From: Acholoe squamosa
Lineage: Eukaryota; Annelida; Polychaeta; Phyllodocida; Polynoidae
Assembly (NCBI GenBank): GCA_949317995.1
Contig: OX439047.1
Location: forward strand, 2,466,501-2,530,500
Length of the DNA stretch: 64,000 bases
Direction of reading: 5' to 3'
Positions 1 through 11,200 of this stretch are shown here, piece by piece. The notes under the pieces were generated by a model. The model saw only the letters and a program-made list of their open reading frames with translations, was not told the origin of the DNA and ran no database searches. Positions within the stretch are counted from its first letter, which is position 1; each line of letters starts with the position of its first letter. Both the position numbers and the translations under genes were made by a program.

Positions 1-337
1 GTGCATTCTACACGCATCCAGCACATTTCTCAAAATTGAGTTTTTGGGAATATCTCTCGAACTACCCGTCAGATCTATGACCCCTGAATTTGAAGCTCTT
101 AATGCATACGACAAAGTATAAGAAAAAGTTCAAAATGAAATGTCGGAATCACTCAAGTAGGAAAGGTACTTCATAATACTTAAAACAATTTTGTTGAGAT
201 ATATACATATCAGGTCGAGCTAGCTGGCAATTTCCTCACTGCTTCACAGCCTGAAAATTTCTTTTCATCTGGTACCCCAACGGTACTCTAGGCTGAAGCA
301 GTAAAAAGAAATCATAGTTCATAACCAGCTAATTTTA

Positions 338-512
338 CAGTGGCGGATTTAGAGTGGGGCGCGGGGCACGCCCCCCCCCCTTTTTCCCAGTACTTTAATT
401 TAGTTTAATTAGATATTTTGCACCCCTAAAATTTTCTCAGAAAAAGGGGGTTTCCCCCTCTTTTATGGCCACGCCCCCCCCCCCCCTTTTCCATATCCTG
501 GATCCGACCCTG
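338..512. mobile_element. MITE-like inverted-repeat element with poly-C tracts
   Basis: The two ends are imperfect inverted repeats: CAGTGGCGGATTTAG on the left, and on the right the complement of CAGGGTCGGATCCAGGATATG. The interior holds two poly-C runs. The structure suggests a short non-autonomous DNA element in the lipase gene's upstream intron. No ORF is visible. The surrounding 1-840 shows no other recognisable feature and reads as intron. Confidence 0.5.
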
Positions 513-840
513 TTTTATATATGGGGTAAGAAGACAATATCCCTCATATAAGGTGCACAGGTCAGGGTTAGCTGTTGCAGCTTTATCTAGAGCTGGGCAA
601 GGTGTACCTACAGAAATATAAGGTAACCCAGTTAAAAGGTGACTGTGTTTGCCTACAGTAATGTTTCAAAATAACAGTAAGGTTTATCTTGTGTTAGATT
701 AGGTCATATTATAGAATATTGTTCCTTACTTACAGGAAGACAGTAATTGAGGTAAATGTTACCGAGTTACCTACAGTTAGGTTTTACTGAGTGTTTAATA
801 CAGTAATACTATGGAATACAGTAATGTTTCTTACATACAG

Positions 841-1000
841 AAAGACGGTAAATGAAGGGGAGGACATTTTGCCTAATTCAGACTCCCTCAGTAGGACCGC
901 CTTCAACCCGGTAAACAACGTGACAATATTTGCTCATGGCTACCTCGGTGCAGGCTGGAACTGGTATATCCACGACCTGAAGAACGCCTTATTGTCTGAG
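841..1000 (+). CDS. Pancreatic-type lipase, exon with oxyanion-region HG motif (partial gene)
   Basis: This exon of a secreted triacylglycerol/phospholipase-type lipase starts after the acceptor at 839-840 (ttacatacag) and ends at the donor CTGAG|GTAGAT at 1000/1001. It encodes the stretch around VTIFAHGYLGAGWNW, which matches the 'F.iHG(f/y)' oxyanion-loop region of the pancreatic lipase family, preceded by a typical 'RKxxxEGEDIL' strand. Earlier exons (signal peptide, N-terminus) lie outside the window. The exon ends in phase 0, compatible with the next exon. The last 24 bases of the exon, plus the donor, are the seed of the tandem array that follows. Confidence 0.8.
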
Positions 1001-1420
1001 GTAGATATATTATATACAACATGAAGAACGCCTTATTGTCTGAGGTAGATACATTATATACAACATGAAGAACGCCTTATTGTCTGAGGTAGATATATTA
1101 TATACAACATGAAGAACGCCTTATTGTCTGAGGTAGATATATTATATACAACATGAAGAATGTCTTATTGTCTGAGGTAGATATATTATATACAACATGA
1201 AGAACGCCTTATTTTCTGAGGTAGATATATTATATACACGAACTGAAAAATGCCTTATTGTCTGAGGTAGATATATTATATACACAAACTGAAAAATGCC
1301 TTATTGTCTGAAGTACATATATTATATACAACATGAAGAACGCCTTATTGTCTGAAGTAGATATATTACATACACAAACTGAAGAATGCCTTATTGTCTG
1401 AGGTAGATACATTATATCTG
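977..1420 (+). repeat. Minisatellite built from exon end plus splice donor (about 10 x 44 bp)
   Basis: About ten tandem units of roughly 44 bp run from the 3' end of the lipase exon into the intron. Each unit contains GAAGAACGCCTTATTGTC followed by TGAG|GTAGATA, so it repeats the coding end and the 5' splice site. Later units (from about 1236) are variants with an ACGAACTGAAAAATGCC start. The first unit is the real exon end. Confidence 0.9.
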
Positions 1421-1445
1421 TTAGTGTTATTGTTGGTGATTTCAG

Positions 1446-1487
1446 CATGACATGAATTACGTTGTTGTCGATTGGAGTGAGGGTTCT
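1446..1487 (+). CDS. Pancreatic-type lipase, exon with VDW motif (3' boundary uncertain)
   Basis: The exon follows the acceptor ggtgatttcag (ending 1445) and encodes NYVVVDWSEGS, the 'V(i)aVDWs.Gs' strand that precedes the nucleophile region in pancreatic-type lipases. The reading frame stays open to 1685. The donor could be G|GTTCTG at 1482 (phase-compatible with the next exon), TCT|GTGGAC at 1487, or CAG|GTCACA at 1553, and sequence alone does not decide. The phase-0 start fits the previous exon. Confidence 0.7.
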
Positions 1488-1689
1488 GTGGACTGGCTTC
1501 CTGATGCCTACACAGAGAGAAGAACACTGATCGCTTTGACGCATACTGCACAGGTCACAATTTGTCTCCCACATGACATGTATGAAGGCATGTCAAATGA
1601 GGTTGACCCTCTCATATTTGGTTCGTCAACTCCATTTGACATGCGTAATGAAGACACGTCACATATTTCTGATCCATTCACCTGAGTGC

Positions 1690-2480
1690 TAGGTCATACT
1701 GTGAGACAATTATGTAAGGGTCAAGAGCAGTCAATAACTATGTACCAATGGTTCAATCAAGGGAGGCCTATAATAGAAGGCAGGGGATATCATAGTCCCA
1801 CAGGCCTGCAACACTAAGGCACTTTTTCCTCCTATCTACAGAACTCCTACTTGACTGAGGACCTCTATGCAGTCTATAAGACAAGGGCATGGAGGTGCAT
1901 GGCAATGCCATATGTCTCCCTGTACTGTAGATACTGAGATTATAGATTGTGGGTTAGAATACAGTCCTTTGGTATTTTTACTGACCCACACATAAGGTGT
2001 CTAACCACTCCAGTTGGAGTATTCAGGATGGTGGGTGTCTATTTTGATATTCAATAACAAATGCAGATTTAACAATGAAATAGAATTCACTACCATTCAT
2101 TGATAGTATTTACAGACCTTAGTGATCTATTCTTCATGAAAACAAAATGACACAGATACATCAAATGTCTCAAGTGTTGGTAGTACTTCTTGGTAGTGAT
2201 TAGTCCTGGTACCAAAATGGTTGATTGCTCCATCTAGTGGAATATCCTAGAACAATTATGTATGTCAAACCATCACATGTCAAGTGCCTTCGACATGGCC
2301 GTGACCCTAGTCAACTCACAGATGACATGGTATTTTGAGGCATGTCAAATCATATGAGGATTACTGTGAGCTACAGTTGTCATGGTGACATATGTGCACA
2401 TGTCCCAATGACGTGTGCTCTCTGTGTCAAATCAAGTTGACATGGGTATACATGTCATTTTGTCAGGAAGACTTTTTTCA
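1690..2480 (+). other. Lipase intron, no recognised feature
   Basis: A/T-rich unique sequence with several CATGTCAA-type short repeats. It has no ORF, tandem array or inverted repeat that I can support. It ends in a good polypyrimidine tract and acceptor (acttttttcag) at 2481. Confidence 0.6.
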
Positions 2481-2481
2481 G

Positions 2482-2552
2482 TGTATGATAAAGCTAAGAT
2501 AGCAGCAAAAAAGGTGGCCTCCTTCATCACGCTGTTTAAGGAGGTCTACAAG
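2482..2552 (+). CDS. Pancreatic-type lipase, short helix exon
   Basis: The 71-nt exon lies between the acceptor acttttttcag and the donor CTACAAG|GTGGGT at 2552/2553. It encodes a helix ending AAKKVASFITLFKEVYK, matching the amphipathic helix (usually '..N.r.vg..ia.fi..L') between the VDW strand and the GHSxG nucleophile elbow. It ends in phase 0, which fits the next exon. The terminal part of the exon seeds the array that follows. Confidence 0.65.
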
Positions 2553-3140
2553 GTGGGTTATGAAGCTGTTTAAGGAGGTCTACAAGGTGGGTTATGAAGC
2601 TGTTTAAGGAGGTCTACAAGGTGGGTTATAAAGCTGTTTAAGGAAGTCTGCAAGGTGGGTTATGAAGCTGTTTAAGGAAGTCTGCAAGGTGGGTTATGAA
2701 GCTGTTTAAGGAGTTCTACAAGGTGGGCTATGAAGCTGTTTAAGGAGGTCTACAAGGTGGGTTATGAAGCTGTTTATGGAGGTCTACAAGGTGGGTTATG
2801 AAGCTGTTTATGGAGGTCTACAAGGTGGGTTATGAAGCTGTTTAAGGAGGTCTACAAGGTGGGTTATGAAGCTTGTTAAGGAGGTCTACAAGGTGGGTTA
2901 TGAAGCTGTTTAAGGAGGTCTACAAGGTGGGTTATAAAGCTGTTTAAGGAGGTCTACAAGGTGGGCTATGAAGCTGTTCAAGGAGGTCTACAAGGTGGGT
3001 TATGAAGCTGTTTAAGGAGTTCTACAAGGTGGGTTATGAAGCTGTTTAAGGAGGTCTACAAGGTAGGTTATGAAGCTGTTTAAGGAGGTCTACAAGGTGG
3101 GTTATGAAGCTGTTTATGGAGGTCTACAAGGTGGGTTATG
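2533..3140 (+). repeat. Minisatellite of exon end plus donor (about 18 x 34 bp)
   Basis: Roughly eighteen units of 34 bp run through the start of the intron. Each unit carries CTGTTTAAGGAGGTCTACAAG, the coding end of the preceding exon, joined to GTGGGTTATGAAG, the donor and first intron bases. Variants include AAGGAAGTCTGC and TTTATGGAGG. Confidence 0.9.
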
Positions 3141-3319
3141 ACTGTCAGACATGTTGATAAAACTAACCAATGTGAATTTGCTAGATATTCTTTCATGTTG
3201 ATAATTCGCCATAAAATGGGATAGTAGGCCTAGTTTTGTTGGCATGAAGTATAAACATATTGTCTGATTATATAATTATTCTCTCCATGCTCTTGTCACC
3301 AATTCATTCTGACTTTCAG

Positions 3320-3422
3320 ATACCAATGTCGGCTCTTCACCTCATCGGACACTCCATGGGGGGCCGAGTCATGGCGCTTGCTGTAGAGACGTTCAAGAAC
3401 CCTCTGGTTGGCAGAATCACAG
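3320..3422 (+). CDS. Pancreatic-type lipase, catalytic serine exon (GHSMG)
   Basis: The 103-nt exon lies between the acceptor gactttcag (3319) and the donor ACAG|GTAACT. It encodes ALHLIGHSMGGRVMALA, containing the nucleophile elbow G-H-S-M-G with the catalytic serine, and ends in VGRITG. It starts in phase 0 and ends in phase 1, joining the next exon to give the conserved 'ITGLDP' with the catalytic aspartate. This is the best evidence that the gene is a lipase of the pancreatic/hepatic/endothelial class. Confidence 0.9.
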
Positions 3423-3442
3423 GTAACTGTTGTAACCATATC

Positions 3443-3722
3443 CATGTCACTCCCCATGTCACTCCCTATGTCACTCTCAGTGTCAATCCCCATGTCACTC
3501 TCTATGTCACTCTCTGTGTCACTCTCCATGTCACTCTCCTTGTCACTCTCCGTGTCACTCTCCGTGTCACTCTCCGTTTCACTCTCCGTGTCACTCTCCG
3601 TGTCACTCTCCATGTCACTCCATGTCACTCCCTTTGTCACTCCCAGTGTCACTCCCAGTGTCACTCTAAGTGTCACTCTCCATGTGTCACTCTCTGTTTG
3701 TCACTCTCTGTGTCTATCTAGT
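3443..3722 (+). repeat. TGTCACTC-type minisatellite directly after the donor
   Basis: About 23 short units (10-12 bp, TGTCACTCTCCG and variants) begin about 20 bp after the splice donor of the serine exon. Long open frames on both strands here are by-products of the repeat. Unlike the two upstream arrays, the unit does not contain the splice site. Confidence 0.9.
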
Positions 3723-3995
3723 GTCTTGTAGTTAGTTCTTCAATGGCTCAGTAAAAATATGAAAAAATATGCTTAATATGATGTTTAATCATTTCCATCC
3801 AAACAAAGACCTTGACCCTGAATGTATAGATGGGCTGCCCATATTATATCTATGTATATCAAACCACAGGCCTGGTTCATTTCCCAGTTGTACATAGATC
3901 CACATGTATTTACTATAAGTATAAACGTCCATTAAGGGTCTTTGTCCAATACTAGATATATACAAGGTCTGTCTATGATATGACTATCATAGCTT

Positions 3996-4179
3996 CTATT
4001 ACACGGTTAGACCTGTTACCATGTAAGTAAAAGGGACTGGCCATGAAATGATTACTATTTATAACCACTCTGTATATGATATGATAACAAAACCTGTCCA
4101 TTCCAGGCCTGGACCTGTTAACAGGTAAATACAAGGGACTAGCCATGAAATGACTACTATAACTGCTATTACATTCCAG
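3996..4179 (+). repeat. Upstream tandem copies of splice acceptor plus exon start
   Basis: Two degenerate copies of the junction that opens the next exon lie just upstream of it. One, near 4104, reads ATTCCAGGCCTGGACCTG and continues to GGTAAATACAAGGGAC. A more diverged one, near 4005, reads GACCTGTTACCATGTAAG. Both then continue with CCATGAAATGA. The real exon start at 4180 is the third member. Here the 3' splice site and exon 5' end were duplicated, mirroring the donor arrays. Confidence 0.75.
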
Positions 4180-4423
4180 GCCTGGACCCGTTACCGGGTA
4201 AGTACAAAGGGCTAGCCACGTTCACAGACATCATCCACACCACCTTCCTGGCTGATGATGCGGAGGCTGACGCTGACTTCTGGCCCAATAACCTGGACAT
4301 AGGAGGAGACATCCCATGGGTGTCACCCCACATGTACGCAGTCTACATGTATACTGTATCTGTGTCACGATGCGACTTTGTGGCACACGAGTGCAGCACC
4401 TGGGACGACTACCAGGACGGGAA
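4180..4423 (+). CDS. Pancreatic-type lipase, exon with catalytic Asp and His regions
   Basis: The 244-nt exon lies between the acceptor acattccag (4179) and the donor GGGAA|GTAAGT. It begins with the catalytic-aspartate segment GLDPLPGKYKG, then DIIHTTF, and has SPHMYAVYMYTVSV, the usual 'H..a...y..si' catalytic-histidine region. It ends in the C.sW.dyq.GkC cysteine loop. The lid between the Asp and His is short. The phase-2 end fits exactly with the last exon at 16020, so the large minisatellite lies inside one intron. Confidence 0.9.
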
Positions 4424-4456
4424 GTAAGTTTACACCTATTATATTCTCTCCATTAG

Positions 4457-4458
<2 letters not shown>

Positions 4459-4521
<63 letters not shown>

Positions 4522-4543
4522 TTATATATATATATATGTATAT
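4459..4543. repeat. (TA)n microsatellite
   Basis: An uninterrupted TA run of about 55 bp is followed by a broken TA tract, 35 bp downstream of a lipase splice donor. Confidence 0.95.
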
Positions 4544-4566
4544 TTAAACTGGTGCATAAGTTTTCC

Positions 4567-4732
4567 TATTAAAGCGGGGCTAGCACGACTAAGACGTACC
4601 CGCCTTAGCAAGTCATGTAACCACCTAGAACAATCAGATCGTCGCAAATTTTTAGCTGGTACCCGCGAATTTGTGTGTGATCTTTGAAGCGGTACCCATG
4701 TTGAAATTGTCCGTGCTAGCCCTCCTTTAAAT
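4567..4732. mobile_element. TTAA-flanked MITE (piggyBac-type ends)
   Basis: Terminal inverted repeats (AAAGCGGGGCTAGCACG on the left, CGTGCTAGCCCTCCTTT on the right) are flanked by TTAA on both sides, the target site of piggyBac transposons. The element is about 162 bp and non-coding. Its interior (AAATTTGCGACGATC on one strand) recurs at about 14540. The stretch 4733-5280 shows only unique intron sequence. Confidence 0.65.
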
Positions 4733-5289
4733 TAGACCTTTAAAATGCAAGGAGGTCTCACTTTTAGCTCTGCGAGTACAGGCAGTCCATAGGGCTTAGT
4801 AGGAGCATTATATAGCACCTTGGTCATTGTCAAATCAGGAGGCTACTATAAATGGTACAATAACCTAATTGATAGGGATTATTCTATGGATATAAGGGTC
4901 CATTGACCCGTTTGAACTTTTAAGATTGCATTTGTGGTTAAGTCACCAGCTCAAAATCTTATTAAGGTTCCAAGGGAAAGGAAAAATAAGTAATTTCACA
5001 AACGTTCACTCAACCTTTTATAATTATGATATTGAATAATTGAATGCATCTGTAATATTTTCCAAATCTATTGATGTATTGTGCGGAACGTAAGCCCACT
5101 TGTAGTCACAATATTCCAAGTAATCCTTGACCTTGTCATATCTAAAACATAGAGATTGAAAACTATTGAACCTTATTTCATTAATGTCAAGAAACAACTG
5201 CTTTCTCTTTGATACTTTTTGAGATACTTAAATGTAAAACCCTGGTATTTTAATCTATCAAGCCGTTTGGCTGCACGCAATGTGGCCAC

Positions 5290-8200
5290 TTCACGCATCA
5301 ATGACTACAATGTACAGGTGCCACAGGCCTCATACATCACTGACTACAATGTACAGGTGCCACAGGCCTCATAGACTATTTACTGACTACAATGTACAGG
5401 TGCCACAGGCCTCATAGACTATGTACTGACTACAATGTACAGGTGCCACAGGCCTCATAGACTATGTAAATCACTGACTACAATGTACAGGTGCCACAGG
5501 CCTCATAGACTACGTACATCACTGACTACAATGTACAGGTGCCACAGGCCTCATAGACTATGTACTGACTACAATGTACCGGTGCCACAGGCCCCATAGA
5601 CTATGTACTGACTACAATGTACAGGTGACACAGTTCTCATAGACTATGTACATCACTCACTACAATGTAAAGGTGCCACAGGCCTCAGAGACTATGTACT
5701 GACTACAATGTACAGGTGCCACAGGCCTCATAGACTCTGTACATCACTGACTACAATGTACAGGTGCCACTGGCCTCATAGACTATCTACTGACTACAAT
5801 GTACAGGTGACACAGTTCTCATAGACTATGTACATCACTCACTACAATGTACAGGTGCCACAGGCCTCATAGACTATGTACTGATTACAATGTACAGGTG
5901 CGACAGGCCTCATAGACTATGTACTGACTACAATGTACAGGTGCCACAGGCCTCATAGACTATGTACATCACTGACTACAATGTACAGGTGCCACAGGCC
6001 TCATAGACGATGTACTGACTACAATGTACAGGTGCTACAGGCCTCATAGACTATGTACTGACTACAATGTACAGGTGCTACAGGCCTCATAGACTATGTA
6101 CTGACTACAATGTACAGGTGCCACAGGCCTCATAGACTATGTACATCACTGACTACAATGTACAGGTGCCACAGGCCTCATAGACTATGTACTGACTACA
6201 ATGTACAGGTGCTACAGGCCTCATAGACTATGTACATCACTGACTACAATGTACAGGTGCCACAGGCCTCATAGACTATGTACTGACTACAATGTACAGG
6301 TGCCACAGGCCTCATAGACTATGTACATCACTGACTACAATGTACAGGTGCCACAGGCCTCATAGCCGATGTACTGACTACAATGTACAGGTGCTACAGG
6401 CCTCATAGACTATGTACTGACTACAATGTACAGGTGCCACAGGCCTCATAGACTATGTACTAACTACAATGTACAAGTGCCACAGGCCTCATAGACTATG
6501 TACGGACTACAATGTACAGGTGCCACTGGCCTCATAGACTATGTACATCACTGACTACAATGTACAGGTGCTACAGGCCTCATAGACTATGTACATCACT
6601 GACTACAATGTACAGGTGCCACAGGCCTCATAGACTATGTACTGACTACAATGTACAGGTGCCACAGGCCTCATAGACTATGCACATCACTGACTACAAT
6701 GTACATGTGCCACAGGCCTCATAGACTATGTACTGACTACAATGTACAGGTGCCACAGGCCCCATAGACTATGTACTGACTACAATGTACAGGTGACACA
6801 GTTCTCATAGACTATGTACATCACTCACTACAATGTAAAGGTGCCACTGGCCTTATAGACTATCTACTGACTACAATGTACAGGTGCCACAGGCCTCATA
6901 GACTATGTACTGACTACAATGTACAGGTGCCATAGGCCTCATAGACTATGTACATCACTGACTACAATGTACAGGTGCCATAGGCCTCATAGACTATGTA
7001 CATCACAGACTACAATGTATATGTGCCACAGGCCTCATAGACTATGTACATCACTGACTACAATGTACAGGTGCCACAGGTCTCAAAGACTATGTACTGA
7101 CTACAATGTACAGGTGCCACAGGCCTCATAGACTATGTACATCAATGACTACAATGTACAGGTGCTATAGGCCTCATAGACTATGTACTGACTACAATGT
7201 ACAGGTGCCACAGGCCTCATAGACTATGCACTGACTACAATTACAGGTGCCACAGGCCTCATAGACTATGTACATCAATGACTACAATGTACAGGTGCTA
7301 TAGGCCTCATAGACTATGTACTGACTACAATGTACAGGTGCCACAGGCCTCATAGACTATGCACTGACTACAATGTACAGGTGCCACAGGCCTCATAGAC
7401 TATGTACATCACTGACTACAATGTACAGGTGCTACAGGCCTCATAGACTATGCACTGACTACAATGTACAGGTGCCACAGGCCTCATAGCCTATGTACAT
7501 CACTGACTACAATGTACAGGTGCCACAGGCCTCATAGACTATGTACTGACTACAATGTACAGGTGCCACAGGTCTCATAGACTATGTACATCACTGACTA
7601 CAATGTACAGGTGCTACAGGCCTCATAGACTATGTACATCACTGACTACAATGTACAGGTGCCACAGGCCTCATAGACTATGTACTGACTACAATGTACA
7701 GGTGCCACAGGCCTCATAGACTATGTACTGATTACAATGTACAGGTGCGACAAGCCTCATAGACTATGTACTGACTACAATGTACAGGTGCCACAGGCCT
7801 CATAGACTATGTACATCACTGACTACAATGTACAGGTGCCACAGGCCTCATAGACTATGTACATCACTGACTACAATGTACAGGTGCCACAGGCCTCATA
7901 GACTATGTACTGACTACAATGTACAGGTGCCACAGGCCTCATAGACTATGTACATCACTGACTACAATGTACAGGTGCTACAGGCCTCATAGACTATGTA
8001 CTGACTACAATGTAAAGGTGCCACAGGCCTCATAGACTATGTACATCACTGACTACAATGTACAGGTGCCACAGGCCTCATAGACTATGTACTGACTAGA
8101 ATGTACAGGTGCCACAGGCCTCATAGACTATGTACATCACTGACTACAATGTACAGGTGCCACAGGCCTCATAGACTATGTACTGACTACAATGTACAGG

Positions 8201-11200
8201 TGCTACAGGCCTCTTAGACTATGTACATCACTGACTACAATGTACAGGTGCTACAGGCCTCATAGACTATGTACTGACTACAATGTACAGGTGCCACAGG
8301 CCTCATAGACTATGTACATCACTGACTACAATGTACCGGTGCCACAGGCCTCATAGACTATGTACTGACTACAATGTACAGGTGCCACAGGCCTCATAGA
8401 CTATGTACTGACTACAATGTACAGGTGCTATAGGCCTAATAGACTATGTACTGACTACAATGTACAGGTGCCACAGGCCTCATAGACTACGTACATCACT
8501 GACTACAATGTACAGGTGCTACAGGCCTCATAGACTATGTACTGACTACAATGTACAGGTGCTACAGGCCTCATAGGCTATGTACATCACTGACTACAAT
8601 GTACAGGTGCCACAGGCCTCATAGACTATGTACTGAGTACAATGTACAGGTGCCACAGGCCTCATAGACTATGTACATCACTAACTACAATGTACAGGTG
8701 CCACAGGCCTCATAGACTATGTACTGACTACAATGTACCAGTGCCACAGGCCTCATAGACTATGTACATCACTGACTACAATGTACAGGTGCTACAGGCC
8801 TCATAGACTATGTACTGACTACAATGTACAGGTGCCACAGGCCTCATAGACTATGTACTGACTACAATGTACAGGTGCTACAGGCCATATAGACTATATA
8901 CCGACTACAATGTACAGGTGCCACAGGCCTCATAGACTATGTACTGACTACAGTGTACAGGTGCCACAGGCCTCATAGACTATGTACTGACTACAATGTA
9001 CCAGTGCCACAGGCCTTTTAGACTATGTACATCACTGACTACAATGTACTGGTGTCACAGGCCTCATAGACTATGTACTGACTACAATGTACATGTGCCA
9101 CAGGACTCATAGACTATGTACTGAGTACAATGTACAGGTGCCACAGGCCTCTTAGACTATGTACTGACTACAATGTACAGGTGCTAAAGGCCTCATAGAC
9201 TATGTACTGACTACAATGTACAGGTGACACAGGCCTCATAGACTATGCACTGACTATAATGTACAGATGCCACAGGCCTCATAGACTATGTACATCACTG
9301 TCTACAATGTACAGGTGCCACAGGCCTCATAGACTATGTACTGAGTACAATGTACAGGTGCCACAGGCCTCATAGACTATGTACATCACTGACTACAATG
9401 TACAGGTGCCACAGGCCTCATAGACTATGTACTGACTACAATGTAAAGGTGCTACAGGCCTCATAGACTATGTACGGACTACAATGTACAGGTGCCACAG
9501 TCCTCATAGACTATGTACTGACTACAATGGACAGGTGCCACAGGCCTCATAGGCTATGTACATCACTGACTACAATGTACAGGTGCCACAGGCCTCATAG
9601 ACTATGTACTGACTACAATGTACAGGTGCCACACGCCTCATAGCCTATGTACATCACTGACTACAATGTACAGGTGCCACAGGCCTCATAGACTATGTAC
9701 TAACTACAATGTACAAGTGCCACAGGCCTCATAGACTATGTACTGACTACAATGTACAGGTGCCACACGCCTCATAGCCTATGTACATCACTGGCTACAA
9801 TGTACAGGTGCCACAGGCCTCATAGACTATGTACTAACTACAATGTACCGGTGCTACAGGCCTCATAGACTATGTACTGACTACAATGTACAGGTCCTAC
9901 AGGCCTCATAGACTATGTACATCACTGACTACAATGTACAAGTGCCACAGGCGTCATAGACTATGTACTGAGTACAATGTACAGGTGCCACAGGCCTCAT
10001 AGACTATGTACATCACTGACTACAATGTACAGGTGCCACAGGCCTCATAGACTATGTACTGACTACAATGTACAGGTGCCACAGGTCTCATAGACTATGT
10101 ACATCACTGACTACAATGTACAGGTGCCACAGGCCTCATAGACTATGTACTGACTACAATGTACAGGTGCCACAGGCCTCATAGACTATGTACATCACTG
10201 ACTACAATGTACAGGTGCCACAGGCCTCAAAGACTATGTACTGACTACAATGTACAGGTGCCACAGGCCTCATAGACTATGTACATCACTGACTACAATG
10301 TACAGGTGCCACAGGCCTCATAGACTATGTACATCACTGACTACAATGTACAGGTGCCACAGGCCTCATAGACTACGTACATCACTGACTACAATGTACA
10401 GGTGCCACAGGCCTCATAGACTATGTACTGACTACAATGTACAGGTGCCACAGGCCTCATAGACTATGTACATCACTGACTACAATGTACAGGTGCCACA
10501 GGCCTCATAGACTATGTACTGACTACAATGTAAAGGTGCTACAGGCCTCATAGACTATGTACATCACGGACTACAATGTACAGGTGCCACAGTCCTCATA
10601 GACTATGTACTGACTACAATGGACAGGTGCCACAGGCCTCATAGGCTATGTACATCACTGACTACAATGTACAGGTGCCACAGGCCTCATAGGCTATGTA
10701 CATCACTGACTACAATGTACAGGTGCCACAGGCCTCATAGACTATGTACTGACTACAATGTACAGGTGCCACACGCCTCATAGCCTATGTACTGATTACA
10801 ATGTACAGGTGCGACAAGCCTCATAGACTATGTACTGACTACAATGTACAGGTGCCACAGGCCTCATAGACTATGTACATCACTGACTACAATGTACAGG
10901 TGCCACAGGCCTCATAGACTATGTACATCACTGACTACAATGTACAGGTGCCACAGGCCTCATAGACTATGTACTGACTACAATGTACAGGTGCCACAGG
11001 CCTCATAGACTATGTACATCACTGACTACAATGTACAGGTGCTACAGGCCTCATAGACTATGTACTGACTACAATGTAAAGGTGCCACAGGCCTCATAGA
11101 CTATGTACATCACTGACTACAATGTACAGGTGCCACAGGCCTCATAGACTATGTACTGACTAGAATGTACAGGTGCCACAGGCCTCATAGACTATGTACA

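Noticed and set aside
3296-3731. Ser- or Thr-rich open frames on both strands around the TGTCACTC array
   Set aside because: They are translations of the short repeat. Only the lipase exon at 3320-3422 is supported.
6919-7131. Repetitive open frames in the giant array (also 10250-10462)
   Set aside because: They arise only where the unit lengths keep phase and have no independent coding signal.
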